Below are positions 1 through 5,978 of a DNA stretch of 8,314 bases, piece after piece (the first letter of the stretch is position 1; each line of letters starts with the position of its first letter). This DNA comes from Pseudonocardiales bacterium. Lineage in GTDB: Bacteria; Actinomycetota; Actinomycetes; Mycobacteriales; Jatrophihabitantaceae. Location of the stretch: positions 1 through 8,314 of the forward strand of contig JAVEEO010000451.1 in NCBI GenBank assembly GCA_030840415.1. The letters run 5' to 3'. Under the pieces are notes generated by a model, which saw nothing but the letters and a program-made list of their open reading frames with translations, ran no database searches and was not told the origin of the DNA. Made by a program: the position numbers and the translations under genes.

Positions 1-145
1 CCCGGGCCAGGATCAGCATCGTCAGCTCGGCCAGGTAGTCGCCGGTCAGCACGTCGAGCTCGGCGCTGTCGAGCAGTTCGGCGATCGCGTCGAAGCGGTC
101 GCCGTAGAAGCCGGAGGCGTTGCCGATCCGCAGTGGTGCGCTCAC
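1..145 (-). CDS. AtuA-family (acyclic terpene utilization / DUF1446) protein, N-terminal fragment
   Basis: Only the first 48 codons are in the window; the gene continues off the left edge. The reading starts VSAPLRIGNASGFYGDRF and goes on with AELLDSAELDVLTGDYLAELTMLIL. The IGNASGFYGDR and LTGDYLAELTM motifs are characteristic of the AtuA/DUF1446 N-terminus. The family is named after the Pseudomonas acyclic-terpene (citronellol/geraniol) utilization cluster; its biochemical role is not well defined, and in actinobacteria it commonly sits beside acyl-CoA carboxylase and dehydrogenase genes. The GTG start (145-143) overlaps the TGA of the upstream gene as GTGA, which implies translational coupling. 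Family assignment is confident from the motif; pathway and substrate are inference because the rest of the cluster is not visible. Confidence 0.85.
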   Translation of the reverse strand, partial: MSAPLRIGNASGFYGDRFDAIAELLDSAELDVLTGDYLAELTMLILAR

Positions 146-930
146 CGCGACCCCGCCGGCCGGCCGGCGCCCGGCGGCCCGGCGAAGGCCTGGGCCAGCT
201 CCAGCCAGGCCTCGGCGTCCGGCCCGACCGCGGTCAGCGCCAGGTCGTCGCGGTGGCGGCGCTGGGTGGCCAGCAGGCACAGGTCCAGCGCCGGCCCGGT
301 GACCGACTGCTCCGCCGCCGCGGAGCCGAACGTCCAGACCGAGCCGTCCGGGGCGGTCAGCTCGACCCGGAACTCGTCCCGCGGCGGCTGCCGGCCGTGC
401 ACCGTGAACGCGAAGTCCCGGGTGCGCACCGCGAGCCAGGCGATGTGGCGCAGCCGGCCGGTCGGCGGCCGGATCACGCCCAGCGCATCGGCGACGTCCA
501 GCCCGTGCGCCCAGGTCTCCATCAGCCTGGCGGTGGCCATCGAGCCCGGACTCATCGGCGGGCCCATCCAGACCAGCCGGGTGCCGGCCGGCAGGGCTGC
601 CAGGCAACCGGCCAACCTCGCCCGGCCGGTGCGCCACCGGTCCAGCAATTGCGCCGGCGGCACGCGCGCACCGGCCTCGGCGCCATCGTCGACGTAGCGG
701 TCCGGCGCGGTCAGGGCCAGCTCGAGCGTTCCGGCGAAGGCGGCCGGATCGGTGGCCGCCAGCACCGCGAGGTCGTCGGTCCAGGCCAGGTGGGCGATCT
801 GGTGGGCGATGGACCATCCGGGTGCCGGGGTGGGCAGCGCCCAGTCGGCGTCGTCGAGCCCGGCGACCAGGGCGTCGAGGTCGGCGCTCTCGGCGTGCAG
901 ATCCGCCAGCAGCTGCGAAATGTTGGACAT
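142..930 (-). CDS. TIGR03084 family protein (DinB / mycothiol-dependent enzyme-like fold)
   Basis: 262 residues. The N-terminal part (about 1-155) has the pattern of the DinB/mycothiol maleylpyruvate isomerase-type four-helix domain: a PAPGWSIAHQIAHLAWTDD segment with H43 and H47, then METWAHGLDVADALG with E138 and H142. These residues are the likely divalent-metal ligands of this fold. The C-terminal part (about 180-262) resembles the small alpha/beta domain that follows it in relatives. The TIGR03084 family has no proven reaction; relatives of this fold use mycothiol or bind metal. The start at 930 (MSNISQLL) is preceded by a GAGGG ribosome binding site 5-6 bases away, so it is preferred over an in-frame ATG at 990, which would put coding sequence across the upstream inverted repeat. 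It is the first gene of an operon with the AtuA-family gene (4-base overlap). Confidence 0.88.
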   Translation of the reverse strand: MSNISQLLADLHAESADLDALVAGLDDADWALPTPAPGWSIAHQIAHLAWTDDLAVLAATDPAAFAGTLELALTAPDRYVDDGAEAGARVPPAQLLDRWRTGRARLAGCLAALPAGTRLVWMGPPMSPGSMATARLMETWAHGLDVADALGVIRPPTGRLRHIAWLAVRTRDFAFTVHGRQPPRDEFRVELTAPDGSVWTFGSAAAEQSVTGPALDLCLLATQRRHRDDLALTAVGPDAEAWLELAQAFAGPPGAGRPAGSR

Positions 931-983
931 CGCCACCCTCGCTCGGCTACTCGGCGTCAGCTGCGAGGATGCCAGCCGCCCCG

Positions 984-1007
984 AAAACAAGCAAGCGTGA
1001 TTGTTTT
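984..1007. promoter_or_regulatory. Inverted repeat, probable TetR-family operator
   Basis: Perfect 7-bp arms AAAACAA (984-990) and TTGTTTT (1001-1007) flank a 10-bp spacer, and the central 18 bp is also an imperfect palindrome containing GCAAGCG, a core common in actinobacterial TetR-type operators. It is a conspicuous AT-rich patch in GC-rich sequence, 54 bp upstream of the TIGR03084 start. On the minus strand a weak -35 (TTGCTT) within the repeat stands 17 bp before CATCCT, so a bound repressor would cover the promoter. The regulator itself is not in the window. The rest of the 111-bp gap contains a GC-only hairpin (1022-1026 with 1032-1036) just past the MFS stop, without a T-tract; it may help termination but is not convincing alone. 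Confidence 0.55.
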
Positions 1008-1041
1008 ACCCGGCCCGCCGCCCGGGACGAGCCCGGCAGCC

Positions 1042-2517
1042 CTACTCCGGGTCGTTGCCGACCAGGGTGCCGCCGGCCACGATCGCCAGCTCGGGATGCG
1101 ACATCGCGGCCTGCTCCTGCTGGTGGGCATCGCGAACGCCGCGAAGCGACGGGATGAGCAGCCCGGCCAGGGCAGCGAGCAGCAGCGCACCGGCCAGCAT
1201 CGCGAAGCCCGCGGTGTAGCTGGACTCCTTCGGCAGGCCGTCGGGCAGCAGCGCGGAGGTGACCACACTGGCCATCACCGCGGCGCCCACCGAGCCTCCG
1301 ATGGTGCGGATGTTGGCGTTCATCCCGCTTGCCACGCCGGTCTGGCTGCTCGGCACCGAGTCGACGATGATGGTCGACATGGCCGCGAAGGCCAGCCCGA
1401 AGCCGCCACCCAGCAGGAAGGTGGCAACGGCGACTTCCCAGACGTGGGCATGGGCGTAGGCCAGGATCAGCAACGGCAGCACGCTCAACGCCGAGCCGAA
1501 GACCAGCACCGCCTTGGCGCTGTACCGGTTGGCCAACCGGCCGGAGAACACCCCGAAACCGAACATCGACACCGACATCGGCAGCAGGATCAACCCGGAT
1601 TCGGTGATGCTGGCACTGAAGCCGTAACCGGCCGAGGACTGCGTCTGCAGGAACTCAGGCAGGAAGGCGAAGATCGAGTACATCCCGACGCCGAACAGGA
1701 AGCCAACCAGGTTGGTGGTCCACACCGCGGGCATCCGCAACATCCGCATGTCGATCAGAGGCTGCCGGGACCGCAGTTCGACCACCATCCAGGCCGGCGC
1801 GAGCACGACCGCGGCGGCCAGCAGCCCGAGCACCGACGGAGCGGACCAGCCCCACTCAGGCGCCTGGCTGACGGCGACCAGTAGTGCGACCAACCAGGCG
1901 GACAGCAGGATCGCTGCCAGCCAGCTGATCCGGCCCGGCGTGCGGATGGGCGATTCCGGCACCACGAAGTGGGTGCCGACCGCGGCTATCACCATCGCGA
2001 TGCCCGGGATCCAGAACAGCCAGTGGTAGTCGAGCAGATCGACGATCGGGCCGGCCAGCACCAGGCCCAGGCCGCCGCCGACGGCCAGTAGCGCGGCGAT
2101 CGAGCCCACCGCACCGGCAACCTTGTCGCGGGGGAACTCGTCGCGGACGATGCCGAAGGCCAGCGGGATCAGGCCACCGCCGACGCCCTGGATGACCCGG
2201 GCGACGATCATCACCGAGATCGAGGTGGCCAGCGCGGCCAGGATCGACCCCACCGCCAGGGTGGCCAGCACCGCGACCAGCACCTTCTTCTTGCCGATCA
2301 TGTCGCCGATCCGGCCGATGATCGGGGTGCACACCGACGCGGACAGCAGGTAGGCGGTCAGCACCCAGGTCACCGTGCTCTGGCTGGTGTGCAGGCTGTG
2401 CTGCAGCAACGCCAGCACCGGTGAGACCAGCGACTGGAGCAACGAGAAGGTCCCGACCCCGACGGCCAGGACCACGAAGGTGAGCTGGTAGCGCGCCCGG
2501 GGCGCTTGTGGTGGCAT
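1042..2517 (-). CDS. MFS transporter, DHA2 (14-TM, EmrB/QacA-type) family
   Basis: 491 residues with about 14 hydrophobic segments, the usual length for DHA2 drug:H+ antiporters. Visible signatures: motif A GRIGDMIGKKK (68-78) after TM2; motif B RVIQGVGGG (107-115) in TM4; a motif C-like GGGLGLVLAGPIVD (147-160) in TM5, the antiporter motif of exporters. The inner-membrane protein should export a small hydrophobic compound or drug using the proton gradient; the substrate cannot be read from sequence and no biosynthetic genes adjoin it. The start at 2517 (MPPQAPRARYQ) is chosen because GGGAG lies 7 bases upstream; an ATG at 2535 in the same frame falls directly after a T-tract and has no site. 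The leader carries a hairpin plus T-tract suggesting attenuation. It is divergent from the deaminase gene. Confidence 0.9.
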   Translation of the reverse strand: MPPQAPRARYQLTFVVLAVGVGTFSLLQSLVSPVLALLQHSLHTSQSTVTWVLTAYLLSASVCTPIIGRIGDMIGKKKVLVAVLATLAVGSILAALATSISVMIVARVIQGVGGGLIPLAFGIVRDEFPRDKVAGAVGSIAALLAVGGGLGLVLAGPIVDLLDYHWLFWIPGIAMVIAAVGTHFVVPESPIRTPGRISWLAAILLSAWLVALLVAVSQAPEWGWSAPSVLGLLAAAVVLAPAWMVVELRSRQPLIDMRMLRMPAVWTTNLVGFLFGVGMYSIFAFLPEFLQTQSSAGYGFSASITESGLILLPMSVSMFGFGVFSGRLANRYSAKAVLVFGSALSVLPLLILAYAHAHVWEVAVATFLLGGGFGLAFAAMSTIIVDSVPSSQTGVASGMNANIRTIGGSVGAAVMASVVTSALLPDGLPKESSYTAGFAMLAGALLLAALAGLLIPSLRGVRDAHQQEQAAMSHPELAIVAGGTLVGNDPE

Positions 2518-2533
2518 CAGCGAACTCCCATAC

Positions 2534-2556
2534 AAAAAGCGGAGCAGAGGCTCCGC
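2534..2556 (-). terminator. Intrinsic terminator-like hairpin in the leader of the MFS gene (putative attenuator)
   Basis: On the minus strand the 7-bp arms GCGGAGC (2556-2550) and GCTCCGC (2545-2539) close a CTCT loop and are followed at once by TTTTT (2538-2534). This is a textbook Rho-independent terminator, in the sense direction of the MFS gene, ending 16 bases before its preferred ATG. No gene upstream on that strand needs terminating, because the neighbour is divergent. The reasonable reading is a conditional premature terminator controlling the exporter. The alternative is a 5' stem-loop that only protects the mRNA. Confidence 0.6.
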
Positions 2557-2559
2557 CTA

Positions 2560-2590
2560 GCCGTCCCAGCCTAGCCCTAGCCAGGACGGC
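2560..2590. repeat. Second inverted repeat with internal CTAGCC direct repeats
   Basis: Arms GCCGTCC (2560-2566) and GGACGGC (2584-2590) pair perfectly over a 17-base interval. CTAGCC occurs three times, at 2557-2562, 2571-2576 and 2577-2582, the last two back to back. It abuts the attenuator hairpin and lies in the shared region between the divergent MFS and deaminase genes. It could be an operator, or an RNA stem that competes with the terminator. On the minus strand TAGGCT (2577-2572) could serve as a -10 box, which would place the start point inside the repeat. Function is inferred from position only. Confidence 0.35.
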
Positions 2591-2698
2591 GGTGATTCTC
2601 CGATCCTGCGTCAGGCAGCTTCCGGCGATCCCCGGCATGCGCCTGCGGACACGCCAGACAACACCGGCCCTCGGCCCGGCATTCCAGGCGGCAGGCAC

Positions 2699-2704
2699 TA
2701 CGGT
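2699..2704 (+). promoter_or_regulatory. -10 box of the deaminase gene (leaderless)
   Basis: TACGGT fits the actinobacterial TANNNT -10 consensus and ends 6 bases before the ATG at 2711, so transcription would start at or next to the start codon. No Shine-Dalgarno sequence precedes the gene, which agrees with leaderless translation. No recognisable -35 is seen. Confidence 0.45.
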
Positions 2705-2710
2705 CAGGCG

Positions 2711-3163
2711 ATGACGAGCTTCGACCCACGGGCCTGGCTGGCGGTGGCGCTGGACGAGGCAAAGCTGGGACTGGCCGAGGGCGGCATCCCGATCGGCGGC
2801 GCCCTGTTCGGCCGGGACGGCCAGCTGCTCGGCCGGGGTCGGAACCGCCGGGTGCAGGACGGCGACCCGTCGATGCACGGCGAGACCGCCGCGTTCCGCA
2901 ACGCCGGCCGGCAGGCCTCCTACCGCGGCACCACCATGGTCACCACCCTGTCGCCGTGCTGGTACTGCAGCGGGCTGGTCCGCCAGTTCGGCATCTCTCG
3001 GCTGGTGATCGGCGAGGCCCGCACCTTCTACGGTGGCCATGACTGGCTGGCCGACAACGGCGTCGAGGTGCTGCTGCTCGACGATCCGGCCTGCGTCCAG
3101 CTGATGACCGGGTTCATCGCCGCCCGGCCCGAACTGTGGAACGAGGACATCGGGGCCGAGTGA
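2711..3163 (+). CDS. Cytosine deaminase, yeast Fcy1-like (zinc-dependent CDA fold)
   Basis: 150 residues. It carries the zinc deaminase signature: H56-G-E58 (MHGET) supplies one zinc ligand and the catalytic glutamate, and P-C83-x-x-C86 (LSPCWYC) the other two ligands; N45 matches the conserved substrate-contacting Asn. The match to Saccharomyces Fcy1 extends end to end: EEGGVPIGG-type segment (AEGGIPIGG, 22-30), GRGRNRRVQ, TLSPCxxC, DDPACVQLM and a C-terminal RPELWNEDIG, corresponding to the yeast RPQDWFEDIG whose Asp contacts cytosine. The likely reaction is cytosine to uracil plus ammonia in the cytosol, for pyrimidine salvage; guanine or another base is a less likely substrate. It is a different enzyme from the CodA-type (amidohydrolase) cytosine deaminase of E. 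coli. Specificity is inferred from motifs. Confidence 0.88.
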   Translation: MTSFDPRAWLAVALDEAKLGLAEGGIPIGGALFGRDGQLLGRGRNRRVQDGDPSMHGETAAFRNAGRQASYRGTTMVTTLSPCWYCSGLVRQFGISRLVIGEARTFYGGHDWLADNGVEVLLLDDPACVQLMTGFIAARPELWNEDIGAE

Positions 3164-3195
3164 AGCGTCGCCCGGGGGCGGTGCGGTCGGCCCAG

Positions 3196-3201
3196 TAGCA
3201 T
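3196..3201 (+). promoter_or_regulatory. Probable -10 box for the small membrane protein gene
   Basis: TAGCAT matches TANNNT and lies in the 57-bp gap after the deaminase stop. It would start transcription near 3208, just before the GAGGGGG ribosome binding site (3209-3215). No -35 is visible. If real, the downstream gene has its own promoter as well as possible readthrough from the deaminase gene. Confidence 0.35.
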
Positions 3202-3220
3202 CGCTGGCGAGGGGGAAGCT

Positions 3221-3694
3221 GTGGAAAACGAGGCCGAACTGGAGGCCGCGGACGAGCAACCGCGGACGCCCCAGATCTCTGCCATCCGGCTGATCCTGGG
3301 CTTCTTCGTCGCGCTGGCCACGCTGACCGGGCACCTGCCGCCGCGTCCCATCGTGGTGTTCGTTGCCTTCGTGGTGCTCGGAGCGCTGTTCTGGAAAGCC
3401 CCGCCCTTCGACGTTGGCCCCCGGGTCGGCCTGGTGAACGGCTTCGTGCCGGCGACCCTGGTGCGAACCCTGACGGCAGTCCGCGAGGTCGGCGGCTGGG
3501 CGGTCGGCTTCGGGGTGTGGGGCCTGATCTCCGGTGCGCTGGTCGCGCTGATGCGCAAGGACCCGGTTGCCGACAACTGCCTGCGGGGAGCGCTGTGGGG
3601 CCTGCTCGGCGGCGCGGTCATCGGGGCGATGGTCTGGGCCGGCCAGCAGGCCGCCCGGGACGTCGAACTGCTGCGGGCCGAGCAGGAGGACTGA
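3221..3694 (+). CDS. Hypothetical small membrane protein
   Basis: 157 residues, not recognised as a named family. The GTG start is supported by GAGGGGG 5 bases upstream. The N-terminus (1-18) is acidic and hydrophilic (MENEAELEAADEQ). Four hydrophobic segments follow at about 21-37, 43-58, 92-111 and 122-140, the last two glycine-rich (GFGVWGLISGALV, GALWGLLGGAVIGAMVW), and the protein ends in a short charged tail (RDVELLRAEQED). No catalytic motif is visible. A four-helix integral membrane protein with cytoplasmic ends is the simplest reading. It follows the deaminase gene by 57 bp on the same strand and converges with lsr2 across a 54-bp gap. That gap has GC-rich complementary segments (3699-3704 with 3739-3744) but no clear terminator. 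Confidence 0.75.
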   Translation: MENEAELEAADEQPRTPQISAIRLILGFFVALATLTGHLPPRPIVVFVAFVVLGALFWKAPPFDVGPRVGLVNGFVPATLVRTLTAVREVGGWAVGFGVWGLISGALVALMRKDPVADNCLRGALWGLLGGAVIGAMVWAGQQAARDVELLRAEQED

Positions 3695-3748
3695 CCCCCC
3701 GCCCGGTTACCGAACCTCCAGGCTTACCGGAACACCCGGGGCGGCCTA

Positions 3749-4087
3749 CTACTGCTGAGCAGCGTGGTACTGCTCGAGCACGCTGGCGCTGATCCGGCCA
3801 CGGTCGGACACCGCGAGCCCGTTCTCGGCCGCCCAGGCGCGCACCGCGGCAAGGTCCACCGAACTCGACCGGCGGCTGCGGCCCCGGCCGCTGCTCGACC
3901 CGCGAGAGCTGCGGCTGCTGCCGACCGGCCGGCCGGCATCGATATAGGGCTTCAATACCTTTTCCAGCGCGCTCCGGCTCTTCTTGCTCAAATCAATCTC
4001 GAAGCTGCGGCCATCGAAAGAGAAGGTCACGGTCTCTGCGTTGGGAGAGCCGTCGATGTCATCTGTGGTAACTACGGTCTTAGCCAT
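3749..4087 (-). CDS. lsr2: Lsr2 nucleoid-associated xenogeneic silencer
   Basis: 112 residues, the normal Lsr2 length. The N-terminal part (1-55: MAKTVVTTDDIDGS, then VTFSFDGRSFEIDLS) is the dimerisation/oligomerisation beta-hairpin domain. A Ser/Arg/Gly-rich linker (about 56-76) follows, then the C-terminal DNA-binding helix pair (78-112) with AVRAWAAENG and the R96-G97-R98 hook that enters the minor groove of AT-rich DNA. Lsr2 is the actinobacterial functional counterpart of H-NS, coating and silencing AT-rich, often foreign, DNA. The start at 4087 (MAKTVV) follows the family; an in-frame ATG at 4123 would add 12 residues. No good ribosome binding site is visible. Actinobacteria often have two paralogs, and which one this is cannot be told here. 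Confidence 0.95.
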   Translation of the reverse strand: MAKTVVTTDDIDGSPNAETVTFSFDGRSFEIDLSKKSRSALEKVLKPYIDAGRPVGSSRSSRGSSSGRGRSRRSSSVDLAAVRAWAAENGLAVSDRGRISASVLEQYHAAQQ

Positions 4088-4194
4088 GTGAGCATGGTTC
4101 ATCATGATCAAGTCCGCAGTCAAATCATGCCGACCGGTCTGTTTTCACGGCACGGTGCTATTCGGGCTATAAACGCCCAAACTTACGAGTGCGC
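4088..4194 (-). promoter_or_regulatory. AT-richer upstream region of lsr2
   Basis: This 107-bp gap is about 52% GC against roughly 70% in the flanking housekeeping genes. On the lsr2 strand it holds a TTGACT hexamer (4123-4118), a TATAGC, and an ATCATGAT palindrome near the start codon. None combines into a well-spaced promoter, so no exact promoter is called. Such a tract would suit binding by Lsr2 itself (autoregulation), which is inference. Confidence 0.3.
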
Positions 4195-5289
4195 TTATGC
4201 GCCCGCCGCGTATAGCACGACGTCGAAGCCCCTGACATTCTCGGGATCAGCCATGCGTGTCGAGGAAAACCGGTTGGAGAGGCGGCCGTTGAGGGCTGTT
4301 TCGGATGTGGCGAAGTTCATTACTCTCGCGTATACAGCCGCGCGCGTCGAGGCAGCAAAGGAAGCGTTATCGAACACCTGTCCGTGTCTTACTCCGGACT
4401 CCAGGCGACCGAAAAGAGTGGCCGCACATCCCTGCAGCGCCGCCGGCCGCGGCATCGCCGAGCGAGCATAAACCCGGTACCAATCGACGGTTCGGCGATG
4501 CATCAAACCAGCGGTGTCGCGCGGTGCGAAAGTATAAGGGCCGGTTACCCGGCCAATGAGTAACGACTCGCCACCCGATACCACCATCGCGATGTCGTCG
4601 CCCGGCTGAACGGCCTGCACGAAGTCGGCGAGTGCCCGTAAGGCGCGGGAAGGCCGCCGGCCGGGATTGCCCTGCAGTTCGCGCAGCACGGCGATTTCGC
4701 CGACCGAGGCGTCTACCGGAACGTCGGCGGCAGCGCCGAAACCGACCACCCCGGTCAGCACCGCACGGCCCAGCACCTGCTCGGATTCAGGCCGCAGTAC
4801 CCAGAGCGGGGATTGCGATCCAGAGCCCGGCTCGTCGGCGACGGGATCGGGTGCGGGCCAGAAGTAGTCCAGCCCCTCGGCGGTTTCGCCGAACAGCGGG
4901 CGGTAGAAGTCCGGATCCTTGGCAAGCAGCTGGCTGCGGTGCGAGCGATGCAGCCGCTCGTCGCCCAGCCAACCCGGCAGCAGCGACTCGCGTTGCAGAT
5001 CGGCCTGGCTGAGCTCGCCGACCCAGGGCGCGAACTCCGCGATCTGGTGCGCGGTCGAGTCATCGTGACCGCGGCCGGTCCACACCCGCACGCAGTCCAG
5101 GCCGTACCGCACCAGGGCCGGGGTGCGGCCGCGCCACATTCGCACCGCCGGATGGTTCTGCCAGCCGTACTCGGGCAGTTCCAGCGCACGCAGGATCTGC
5201 AGGGTCTCGACCCGCTGCTTACCCAGCCGCTGCCGGTCCAGCACGTGCGCCGACGCCAGGAAGTCGGGGTAGGGCAGGAAGGTCTGCAT
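4195..5289 (-). CDS. MSMEG_6728-family domain fused to a PUA/EVE-like domain
   Basis: 364 residues. Residues 1-150 are a full MSMEG_6728-family domain: MQTFLPYPDF, VLDRQRLGKQRVETLQILRAL, YGWQNHPAVRMWRG, PGWLGDERLHRSHRSQLLAKDP, YRPLFG and a closing FWP. Stand-alone members end here; they have no proven function but are distantly like pyrimidine-dimer-excision proteins. After a linker (about 145-160), residues about 175-296 show a pattern seen in PUA/EVE-like domains that precede restriction nucleases: FVQAVQPGDDIAMVV, LLIGRVTGPYTF, then MHRRTVDWYRVYARSAMP. Such domains bind modified bases. Residues 297-364 are unassigned. The start at 5289 matches the family N-terminus, with GGAGAG just before it; an ATG at 5364 would add unrelated sequence. 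The 3' third is lower in GC than the 5' part. The domain split is confident for the N-terminus and moderate for the C-terminus. Confidence 0.8.
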   Translation of the reverse strand: MQTFLPYPDFLASAHVLDRQRLGKQRVETLQILRALELPEYGWQNHPAVRMWRGRTPALVRYGLDCVRVWTGRGHDDSTAHQIAEFAPWVGELSQADLQRESLLPGWLGDERLHRSHRSQLLAKDPDFYRPLFGETAEGLDYFWPAPDPVADEPGSGSQSPLWVLRPESEQVLGRAVLTGVVGFGAAADVPVDASVGEIAVLRELQGNPGRRPSRALRALADFVQAVQPGDDIAMVVSGGESLLIGRVTGPYTFAPRDTAGLMHRRTVDWYRVYARSAMPRPAALQGCAATLFGRLESGVRHGQVFDNASFAASTRAAVYARVMNFATSETALNGRLSNRFSSTRMADPENVRGFDVVLYAAGA

Positions 5290-5978
5290 CTCTCCAGGGT
5301 GCCTGATGGGTTTCGACGCCACGGAGGGCGCGAAGTCTTGCAGTCCGACGCGTACCCGGTCCAATGGGCCTTGACCAGCTGTCGTTCGTTCTTGACGCCT
5401 GTCCGTGAGCTGAGGAGTAGCCGCGACGTAGCGGTGCCAGTGGGGGGTTCTGATGGGCGGAAATCAACCGAGCAAGACCAAATACTTGGTCGAGTACCTG
5501 GCCGATCCGGATGTTTCGAAGTTCACCACAGACTTTGCCGATCAGCCATCGCCCCGCGTCGGGTTCCACGTATTCGGCCTCGATAGCTGTCCCTAGATGC
5601 GGGCACAGCACTTGCGGAGTCTTCGCACGCTCGGCTCTCGAGAACTTCAACAAGGCCCTGAACGCAACCATGATTGCCCTACTGGCCGGACTGGCGGCGC
5701 TTCTCCAGTCTGGCTCGTCCCTGACGCCTCGTCGCCGTCGAAGGTCAAACTGCTCTCAAGGAACACCGCTTGGCCGTGTGTGGAACGATCGCCAAATCGA
5801 CGACGGTGGATCCCTGACCATAGGCCGGGCTTGAACGGCGCAGCGAGCTGAAGCGGAACTCCACCACTTTCACCCGCCACAGCGCGTATGGCCAAAGCCC
5901 CAGCCGCGGCTACACGTTGAAGCGGAACTCCACTGCTTTCACCCGCCACAGCGCGTATGGCCAAAGCCCCAGCCGCGG
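5290..5978. other. 689-base stretch without a confident gene
   Basis: It lies between the divergent start of the MSMEG_6728-type gene and the end of ychF. GC is lower than in the flanking genes and no frame shows sustained actinobacterial codon bias. It holds a possible 47-codon small ORF (5453-5596), then about 250 bases in which protein-like runs appear in different frames, such as SALENFNKALNATMIALLAGLAALL in the frame open over 5511-5834 and PSKVKLLSRNTAW in another. This is what a decayed gene would look like. Next come two copies of a 69-bp tandem repeat. No insertion-sequence ends, tRNA or clear promoters were found. Confidence 0.5.
5453..5596 (+). CDS. Possible small ORF, 47 codons, unknown function
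   Basis: An ATG preceded by a run of six G (5442-5447) at 5-base spacing opens a 47-codon frame: MGGNQPSKTKYLVEYLADPD, then VSKFTTDFADQPSPRVGFHV and FGLDSCP, stop TAG. The composition is balanced and soluble-looking, unlike the Arg/Pro/Ala-rich chance frames elsewhere in the window. No family is recognised. It may be the intact start of a gene that has since frameshifted, since a different frame continues with protein-like sequence beyond 5596. A minus-strand frame (5219-5671) covers the same bases and cannot be fully excluded. Confidence 0.35.
   Translation: MGGNQPSKTKYLVEYLADPDVSKFTTDFADQPSPRVGFHVFGLDSCP

Noticed and set aside
133..1884. A 583-codon open frame on the plus strand, opposite the TIGR03084 and MFS genes
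   Set aside because: Composition is Arg/Gln/Gly/His-rich with no domain; both genes on the other strand have clear family motifs. It is a high-GC antisense shadow.
1856..3334. A 492-codon minus-strand frame crossing the MFS 5' end, the leader and the deaminase gene
   Set aside because: It runs through three unrelated regions, is low-complexity, and overlaps strongly supported genes in other frames. Only its leader portion is mentioned, as a speculative attenuator ORF.
3028..3621. A 197-codon minus-strand frame opposite the small membrane protein
   Set aside because: Ser/Pro/Thr/Arg-rich with no motif; the plus-strand frame has coherent transmembrane segments and a ribosome binding site.
3699..3744. 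GC-rich complementary segments between the convergent membrane protein and lsr2 genes, as a bidirectional terminator
   Set aside because: Only 6 bp pair over a long loop and there is no T-tract on either strand.
4813..5586. A 257-codon plus-strand frame opposite the MSMEG_6728-type gene
   Set aside because: The minus-strand product matches a known family along its N-terminus; this frame has no recognisable domain.
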